64,000 nt of DNA from Streptomyces sp. SID13726 (lineage in GTDB: Bacteria > Actinomycetota > Actinomycetes > Streptomycetales > Streptomycetaceae). Positions 58,518 through 64,000 of the stretch are shown piece after piece. The translations under genes and the position numbers were made by a program. The stretch is taken from positions 682,001 to 746,000 of the forward strand of contig NZ_JAAGLY010000002.1 of assembly GCF_010548375.1 (NCBI RefSeq). Direction: 5' to 3'. The stretch's first letter is position 1. Each line of letters starts with the position of its first letter. Under the pieces are notes generated by a model, which saw only the letters and a program-made list of their open reading frames with translations, searched no databases and had not been told where the DNA came from.

Positions 58518-61207
58518 CGCCCACCGCCACCGTGCACCGGGTCGCCCCCAAGGGCCGCGGCACCCACCGCAGCATCGCCTCCGCGCTGCGGGCCGCCCGC
58601 GACGGCGACGAGATCCGCGTCGCCCCCGGCGAGTACGTGGAGGTCCTCACCCTCGACCGGTCGGTACGGCTCCTCCCGGAGGACGGTCCTCGACATGCCG
58701 TACGACTGCTGGGGGCGTCCCCCGGCCGGCCCGTGCTGGAGGTGGCCGCGCCCGGCGTGCGGATCGAGGGCCTCGCCCTGACCGGCCAGGACCCGGCGCT
58801 GCCCGCGGTGCTGGTGACCGGGCAGGGCGGTCTGGAGCTGGAGGGGTGCGAGATCACCGGCGGCCGGGTGGAGGCGGGCTCCGATGCCTCGCTGGTCCTG
58901 ACGGACTGCCGGGTCTCGGGGGCGGCGCTGGCCGGGGTGCATGTGAGCACCACGGGCGCGGCGCGGCTGACCCGGCTGGTGGTCGAGGACGTGGACGGCA
59001 CCGGTGTCGTCGTCGGCGCCTCGGCGGAGGTGGCGGCCAACGAGGTGGTGGTGCGGCGGGTCACCGGGTCCGGTGTGCGGGTGCGCGGCGGTGCGCGGGC
59101 GGTGCTGCGCGAGTGCCGGATCACCGGTCCGGGCCGCAGCGGGCTGCTGGTGGAGGACGACGCCTCGGTCACCGCGCTGGACTGCCGGCTGGCGGAGACG
59201 GCCGCCGAGGGGGTCCGGGTGCTGGGCAGTTCGCCGCGTCCCGAGGGGGCGCCGGGGCGCCGGGAGTCCGCCGACGGCGGGGTGCTCCTGGCCGGCTGCG
59301 AGGTGCTGCGCACCGGGACGGACGGCGTGGCCGTCTCCGGCACCGGGGACGTGCTGCTGCTCGACTGCCGGCTGCGGGACGGCTCGGGGCCCGGGGTGAG
59401 CGCGGACGGCGAGGCGCGGGCCGAGCTGCGGGACTGCCAGGTGGAGCGCGCGCACGGCTCGGGGCTGGTGGCCCGGGGCTCCGCGCGGCTGTCCGCCGAG
59501 GGCACGTCGGTGACGGGCAGCCGGGCCAACGGGCTGCTGGCCGGGGACCGTTCAGAGGTCCGCGTGGCCGCCACCGACGTGACGGACAGCTCCTTCAGCG
59601 CGGTGCACGCCTGCGACGACTCCCGGGTGACGCTCACCGGGTGCCGGATCGGCTCCACCGCGGAGCACGGCATCCGGGCCACGGACCGGGCCGGGCTCAC
59701 CGTCGAGGGCGGCCGGATCACCGACTGCGGGCTGGCGGGCGTGCGGATCGACGCGGCGGCCGAGGCGCGGGTGCGCGGGCTGTCCGTGCTGCGCGGGACG
59801 TCCGGGATCAGCACCGACTCCACCGGCACGGTGGTCCTGGAGGAGTGCGATGTCGCGGGCGCCGAGCGGGCCGGCATCTCCTGCGGCACCGGCACCGCGC
59901 CGGTGCTGCGGGACTGCCGGGTCAGCGGCACCGGCACGGCGGGCCTGGTGATCGGCGAACGGGCCACCCCCAGCGTCGAGGGCTGCTCGGTCCGGGACGC
60001 GGACGGCTCGGGACTGGTCGTGGGCCCGCAGGCCGAGCCGCGTATCAAGTCCGTCACGGTGGCGAGGACCGGCAAGAACAGCGTGTTCGTCGGCGAGAAG
60101 GCCCGCGGCACCTTCGAGGACTGCGTCTTCGCCGGGGCGGGCGGTTCGGGTACGGCGTTCCCGGCGCTGCATCTGTCGGCGGGCGCGGCGCCGGTGCTGC
60201 GCGGCTGTCTGGTCCGGGACACCGAGGAGGACGTGGCCCTGGAGAAGGGCGCCCGGCCGGTGTTCGACGACTGTCTCTCCCGGGACGTGCGGAACCCGTC
60301 CCTGCCGACCGGCGCGGAACAGGCTCTGTCGGCGGCCGCGGGCCCGGACACGGCGGGTTCGGCGAGCACCGCGCGGGAGACCGAGGCGCCCGCCGAGGAC
60401 ACCCTGGACGACCTGCTCGCCGAGCTGCACGGGCTGGCCGGTCTGGAGCGGGTCAAGCACGATGTGTCGTCGCTGGTGAAGCTCATGCGGATGGTGCGCC
60501 GCCGTGAGGAGATGGGCCTGGCGCCGCCGCCGCTCAGCCGCCACCTGGTCTTCGCCGGGAACCCCGGCACCGGGAAGACCACCGTCGCCCGGCTCTACGG
60601 CCGCATCCTGGCCGCCGTGGGTCTGCTGGAGCGCGGTCACCTGGTCGAGGCCGACCGCTCGGCGCTGGTCGGCGAGTACGTCGGCCACACCGGTCCCAAG
60701 ACCACCCGGGTCTTCCAACAGGCGCGCGGTGGCGTGCTGTTCATCGACGAGGCGTACTCGCTCACCCAGTACGCGGGCTCCAACGACTTCGGCGGCGAGG
60801 CCATCGCCACCCTGGTCAAGCTGATGGAGGACCACCGCGACGACGTGGTGGTGATCGTCGCCGGGTACCTGGAGGAGATGGAGACCTTCGTCCGCTCCAA
60901 CCCCGGTCTCGCCTCGCGCTTCAACCGCACCCTGCTCTTCGAGGACTACGGCAGCGCCGAGCTGGTCAGCATCGTGGAGCACCAGGCGGCGCGGCACCAG
61001 TACGAACTCGCCCCGGACGCCCGTGAGGCGCTGACCGCGCGCTTCGACACCATGCCGAGGGACCGCGGGTTCGGCAACGGCCGTACCGCTCGCCAGCTCT
61101 TCCAGGCCATGACGGAGCGTCAGGCGTACCGCGTGGCCGAGCTGTCGGACGTGTCGGAGTCCGACGTGCTGACGCTGAGGCCGGAGGACATCCCGCAGAC
61201 GCCGTAG
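58514..61207 (+). CDS. Parallel beta-helix fused to an EccA/CbxX-type AAA+ ATPase
   Basis: An 897-residue fusion. Residues about 1-600 are a right-handed parallel beta-helix: a PbH1-type ladder of repeats of the form GxxxxxLxDCRvxGxGxAGvxV, at least eighteen rungs. The C-terminal 630-890 is an AAA+ domain of the CbxX/CfqX family, to which type VII EccA belongs: Walker A GNPGTGKTT at 682, Walker B GVLFIDEAYSL, and GNGRTARQLF with the arginine finger. The GTG at 58514 overlaps the giant's stop (GTGA) and has a GAGGAG RBS, so the two are co-translated. It likely assists export or assembly of the giant and coiled-coil proteins. No signal peptide; the helix part is thus cytoplasmic or exported by a non-Sec route. 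Confidence 0.85.
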   Translation: MTPTATVHRVAPKGRGTHRSIASALRAARDGDEIRVAPGEYVEVLTLDRSVRLLPEDGPRHAVRLLGASPGRPVLEVAAPGVRIEGLALTGQDPALPAVLVTGQGGLELEGCEITGGRVEAGSDASLVLTDCRVSGAALAGVHVSTTGAARLTRLVVEDVDGTGVVVGASAEVAANEVVVRRVTGSGVRVRGGARAVLRECRITGPGRSGLLVEDDASVTALDCRLAETAAEGVRVLGSSPRPEGAPGRRESADGGVLLAGCEVLRTGTDGVAVSGTGDVLLLDCRLRDGSGPGVSADGEARAELRDCQVERAHGSGLVARGSARLSAEGTSVTGSRANGLLAGDRSEVRVAATDVTDSSFSAVHACDDSRVTLTGCRIGSTAEHGIRATDRAGLTVEGGRITDCGLAGVRIDAAAEARVRGLSVLRGTSGISTDSTGTVVLEECDVAGAERAGISCGTGTAPVLRDCRVSGTGTAGLVIGERATPSVEGCSVRDADGSGLVVGPQAEPRIKSVTVARTGKNSVFVGEKARGTFEDCVFAGAGGSGTAFPALHLSAGAAPVLRGCLVRDTEEDVALEKGARPVFDDCLSRDVRNPSLPTGAEQALSAAAGPDTAGSASTARETEAPAEDTLDDLLAELHGLAGLERVKHDVSSLVKLMRMVRRREEMGLAPPPLSRHLVFAGNPGTGKTTVARLYGRILAAVGLLERGHLVEADRSALVGEYVGHTGPKTTRVFQQARGGVLFIDEAYSLTQYAGSNDFGGEAIATLVKLMEDHRDDVVVIVAGYLEEMETFVRSNPGLASRFNRTLLFEDYGSAELVSIVEHQAARHQYELAPDAREALTARFDTMPRDRGFGNGRTARQLFQAMTERQAYRVAELSDVSESDVLTLRPEDIPQTP

Positions 61208-61257
61208 CCGCAAGCCCGCACCACGTTCTCAACCCACCCCTGTTAAGGACCCACTTC

Positions 61258-62202
61258 ATGCCGCACACGCCCGACTCCCCGCAAGGTGACCGCCAGGAAG
61301 GCGAGTTCGCCGATCTGTTCGCCCGGAAGGCGCGCACTCCGCTGCGGGGCTTTCTGCCCGGCCGCCGGGTCTGGAGCGCGGTCGGCGGCTCCGCGGCCGC
61401 GGTCCTGGTGATCGCCGGGTCGGCCACGATGGTCTCCATGATCGACTGGAGCGGCTCGGACGCGGACAAGGTGACGACCGCCGCGGACAAGCCCGCGGCC
61501 GAGGAAAAGGCGCACGGGGACACGAGCGGGGAGCCGACGGCGGGCGCGTCTCCGAAGAAGGCGCCGGTCGGCGACGGTGAGAAGGCCCCGGGCGTCGTCT
61601 ATGTACCGGTGTCGGGTGGGGCCGGTGCGGGGGCGGGCGGGTCGTCGGTGGCGGGTGCGGTCGGTGGTACGGGTGGCTCGTCGGGGGCGGCCAGTACGTC
61701 CGGGGCGGGCGGGTCGTCGGGGTCGTCCGGCGGCTCGGGAGCTTCGGGGTCCTCCGGCTCCTCCGGCACGGGCAAGCAGGGCTCCGCGACGGCGGACCAG
61801 AAGACCAGCTCCGCCGCGACGGCCGGCTATCTGTGGTCCGACGGCAGCGTGGACTCGTCCGAGGACAACGGCTACTGGGACCAGAGCGTGGTCACCGTGA
61901 AAACCACCAAGGCCCTGAGCAGCCTCAAGGTGGTCGTCAGGATCATCCAGACCGGCGGGGTCGCGAGCACCGGTGTGTGGAGCGACCTCGGGGACAAGGT
62001 GTCGGTGGCCACCGGGGGCGGCAGCAGCGAGCTGGACTACGTGGTGACCCTGAAGGCGGGCAACACGCTGGCGGCCGGTACCTATGTCTTCAAGTTCCAG
62101 TACAACCACGCCAAGGGCGACCGGGACGCGGGCCACGACCGGTACAACGTGACCACGGTCGCGACCGACTCGGACGACGAGTTCCGCTCAGGGGGTTTCT
62201 GA
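61258..62202 (+). CDS. Single-pass membrane protein with extracellular beta domain
   Basis: A 314-residue protein: a cytoplasmic acidic start of 30 residues, one membrane helix (VGGSAAAVLVIAGSATMVSMI) near 40-60, a long Gly/Ser-rich linker (about 95-190) and a C-terminal beta domain (GYLWSDGSVDSSEDNGYWDQSVVTVKTTKALSSL, then VVRIIQTGGVASTGVWSDLGD). Positive charges before the helix (PGRRVW) suggest the C-terminus is outside. I know no named family. The ATG at 61258 follows AAGGA. It is 50 bp after the beta-helix ATPase, so it probably belongs to the same unit and could anchor or display the secreted proteins. Confidence 0.7.
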   Translation: MPHTPDSPQGDRQEGEFADLFARKARTPLRGFLPGRRVWSAVGGSAAAVLVIAGSATMVSMIDWSGSDADKVTTAADKPAAEEKAHGDTSGEPTAGASPKKAPVGDGEKAPGVVYVPVSGGAGAGAGGSSVAGAVGGTGGSSGAASTSGAGGSSGSSGGSGASGSSGSSGTGKQGSATADQKTSSAATAGYLWSDGSVDSSEDNGYWDQSVVTVKTTKALSSLKVVVRIIQTGGVASTGVWSDLGDKVSVATGGGSSELDYVVTLKAGNTLAAGTYVFKFQYNHAKGDRDAGHDRYNVTTVATDSDDEFRSGGF

Positions 62203-62223
62203 CGTCCGGGGCACACTGGTCGG

Positions 62224-62961
62224 GTGATCGTCGAACGCGCGTATGCCCATCTCCCCTCGTACGGCTCGCATGACGCCCCCGACTCCGACGAGGCGGGGGC
62301 CTGGCCCTGGTCCGTGCCCTGTGTCCGGCAGTTGCTCGACGAGGGGCTGCGCTTCACCGCGCCGGTGACCTTCCTGGTCGGGGAGAACGGTTCGGGGAAG
62401 TCGACCCTGGTGGAGGCGCTGGCCGAGGGGTTCGGTCTGGACTCCTACGGCGGCTCCCACGACTGGCGCTACGCCCCTTCACGCGCCAAGTCGGTGCTCG
62501 GCGAGCGGATCAGGTTCGACGCGGGCCCACGGGGTCGCCGTATGCTCACCAGCTGGTCGGCCCGCAAGGGGTTCTTCCTGCGGGCCGAGACCGCGCTGGA
62601 CGCCCTGGGCAGGGAGGGCTTCTCCCCCGACTCGGTCAGTCACGGCGAGGGCTTTCTCGCCGCGTTCCGGGGGAAGTTCCTGCACACCGGGCTCTACGTC
62701 CTCGACGAGCCGGAGGCCGCGCTCTCCTTCACCTCCTGCCTCGAACTGCTCGGCCACATCGACCGGCTGACCAAGGAGGGCAGCCAGGTCATCTGCGCCA
62801 CCCACTCCCCGCTCCTGACCGCCCTGCCGGGCGCGGACATCGTGGAGGTCGGCGAGCACGGCATGCGGCGGGTCGGCTGGCGGGACCTGGAGGTCGTGGA
62901 CCACTGGCGGCGCTATCTCGCCGACCCGCACGCGTATCTGCGGCACGTGCTGGAACCGTAG
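62224..62961 (+). CDS. ABC/RecF-type AAA ATPase
   Basis: A 245-residue ATPase. Walker A GENGSGKST is near residue 58, Walker B LYVLDEPEAALS near 160, and a His switch (CATHSPLLTAL) near 195. There is no membrane part and no ABC signature in transporter form. Small ATPases of this type are common in Streptomyces and some act in defence or repair; the family does not fix the role. It starts with GTG at 62224, 21 bp after the membrane protein, so it may be the last gene of the type VII-like unit or a separate gene. Confidence 0.8.
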   Translation: MIVERAYAHLPSYGSHDAPDSDEAGAWPWSVPCVRQLLDEGLRFTAPVTFLVGENGSGKSTLVEALAEGFGLDSYGGSHDWRYAPSRAKSVLGERIRFDAGPRGRRMLTSWSARKGFFLRAETALDALGREGFSPDSVSHGEGFLAAFRGKFLHTGLYVLDEPEAALSFTSCLELLGHIDRLTKEGSQVICATHSPLLTALPGADIVEVGEHGMRRVGWRDLEVVDHWRRYLADPHAYLRHVLEP

Positions 62962-63045
62962 GCCGACCGCGAGCGGTGGCAGCGCCCGGACCCGGCGTCC
63001 GGCCGCAGGGCAGTGCCGGCTGAGCGTCAACTCCCCCTGTGGCGT

Positions 63046-64000
63046 TCAGCGTTCGTGGACCACCTCGCCGTCGAAGACCGTCATGTCCACCTGTACGTCG
63101 GTGATCTCGTGCGGGTCGAGGTCCAGCAGCGGGCGGTCCACAACGCACAGGTCGGCGGCCTTGCCAGGTTCGACGCTGCCTTTCCAGTCGTCGGCGAAGT
63201 CCTGCCAGGCGGGGGTGGTGGTGTAGGCGCGCAGGGCCTCGGCGAGGGTGACGCGCTGTTCGGGGCCGCTGGTGCGGCCGCTGGCCTTGGACTCGCGCAG
63301 CATCATCGCGGCGACGCCCTGGCGCCAGTCGGGCCGGGTGATCGGGGCGTCGGAGCTGGCGCAGACGTGGACGCCGGCCTGGAGGGCGGACCGTACGGGC
63401 CACTGGTAGGCGGAGCGTTCCGGGCCGACCACCTCGTCCATGAGGTCGGAGATGGTCCACTTGATGGCGGGGTTCATGTTGACGCCGTAGCCGTGCGCGG
63501 CGAGCTTCGCCAGGCTGTCCTGGCCGATGAAGTCGCCGTGGATGACGTAGTGGCGGGCGTCCGGGCGCGGGGCGGCGGTGTTCGCGGAGACGAAGGCGTC
63601 CACCACGGTGTCGATGGCCCGGTCGCCGGTGACGTGCACTCCGAGCTGGAAGCCGGCCCGGTGTGCGACGGCGATCATCTCGCGCAGTTCCGCGACTTGC
63701 AGTGCGGGGGTGTCGCCGTGGACGCACAGGGCGCCGTGACCGCCGTCGGGGTAGGGCTCGTTCATCCAGGCCGTGCGGTTCGGCGGCACTCCGTCGGCGA
63801 AGATCTTGACGCCGATGGCGTTGAGGCGGCGCGAGTCCGCCGTCGCGGGGCGGCGCAGTTCCTCCAGCCCCTTGCGCAGGTCGTCGGCGGAGCCGCCCAT
63901 GGGGGCGGGCAGCAGCAACACGCTGACGCGGGCGTCGAGTTGGCCGGCCGCCACGAGTTCGGCGTACGCGGTCCAGTTGTCGGTGCTCAGACCGCCGAAC
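63046..64000 (-). CDS. YtcJ-like amidohydrolase (partial, N-terminus beyond the window)
   Basis: The C-terminal 318 residues of an amidohydrolase_3/YtcJ-type metal-dependent hydrolase; the gene continues past the right edge. Visible motifs are HVTGDRAIDTVVDAF, HGDFIGQDSLAKLAAHGYGVNMNPAIKWT, and SSDAPITRPDWRQGVAAMMLR with the metal-binding Asp. The C-terminal strand pair (GSVEPGKAADLCVVDRPLLDL) is typical. The only complete part of the frame visible starts at an internal Met near 63954, which is not the true start. Substrate unknown; YtcJ-like enzymes act on varied amides. It is convergent with the preceding ATPase. Confidence 0.82.
   Translation of the reverse strand, partial: FGGLSTDNWTAYAELVAAGQLDARVSVLLLPAPMGGSADDLRKGLEELRRPATADSRRLNAIGVKIFADGVPPNRTAWMNEPYPDGGHGALCVHGDTPALQVAELREMIAVAHRAGFQLGVHVTGDRAIDTVVDAFVSANTAAPRPDARHYVIHGDFIGQDSLAKLAAHGYGVNMNPAIKWTISDLMDEVVGPERSAYQWPVRSALQAGVHVCASSDAPITRPDWRQGVAAMMLRESKASGRTSGPEQRVTLAEALRAYTTTPAWQDFADDWKGSVEPGKAADLCVVDRPLLDLDPHEITDVQVDMTVFDGEVVHER

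Overview
This window is high-GC chromosomal DNA of a Streptomyces-type actinomycete. The support is G/C-biased third codon positions throughout, many GTG starts, frequent ATGA/GTGA stop-start overlaps, HrdB-like promoters, sugar ABC operons lacking their own ATPase, and the gene families present. I see no rRNA, tRNA, CRISPR array, insertion sequence or phage genes. The functions below are read from sequence motifs only; no database search was run.

Region 1 (1-7.2 kb): the tail of a peptide/nickel-type (Dpp/Opp) ABC importer operon (end of the binding protein, two permeases, two ATPases), a DUF5995-like protein, a MarR/GbsR-type regulator preceded by a near-perfect 36-bp palindrome, a small protein of 28-residue helical repeats, and a Tat-exported purple-acid-phosphatase-like enzyme on the minus strand. 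Region 2 (7.2-13.6 kb): a beta-glucoside uptake operon (lipoprotein, two permeases, GH1 beta-glucosidase) behind a clear promoter, then a VOC-family protein and a DinB-like protein.

Region 3 (13.7-37.9 kb): a catabolic locus of about 24 kb. It carries five short-chain dehydrogenases, an acyl-CoA ligase, three acyl-CoA dehydrogenases, two enoyl-CoA hydratases, a thiolase-like protein with its DUF35 zinc-ribbon partner, an APH-like phosphotransferase, an MBL-fold hydrolase, EthD- and SnoaL/NTF2-like small proteins, a zinc alcohol dehydrogenase, a KstD/fumarate-reductase-like flavoprotein and a Liv-type importer whose permease and both ATPases are fused into one chain. A TetR regulator lies in the middle. 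An 18-bp motif (consensus CTGAAyTGAnTTCAyTTT) recurs at the promoters of six transcription units, with a weaker copy at the tetR promoter, so the whole locus looks like one local regulon. The substrate is probably taken up by the Liv-type system and degraded as CoA thioesters. The gene set resembles steroid or terpenoid side-chain catabolism, but the compound cannot be read from sequence.

Region 4 (37.9-40.1 kb): an unknown polytopic membrane protein and an amidohydrolase_2-type enzyme.

Region 5 (40.2-62.2 kb) is the most unusual: a type VII secretion-like locus built around one 1527-residue EccC/EssC-type FtsK ATPase, co-transcribed with an ECF sigma factor and a single-pass membrane protein. 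It also has a 100-residue ESAT-6-like protein with its own strong terminator, a 752-residue coiled-coil protein, a giant protein of about 2874 residues with a T7SS-like N-terminus and YD-like repeats, a fusion of a parallel beta-helix to an EccA/CbxX-type AAA+ domain, and a membrane-anchored beta-domain protein. No EccB, EccD, EccE or MycP is present in the window. The window ends with an ABC/RecF-type ATPase and a truncated YtcJ-like amidohydrolase.
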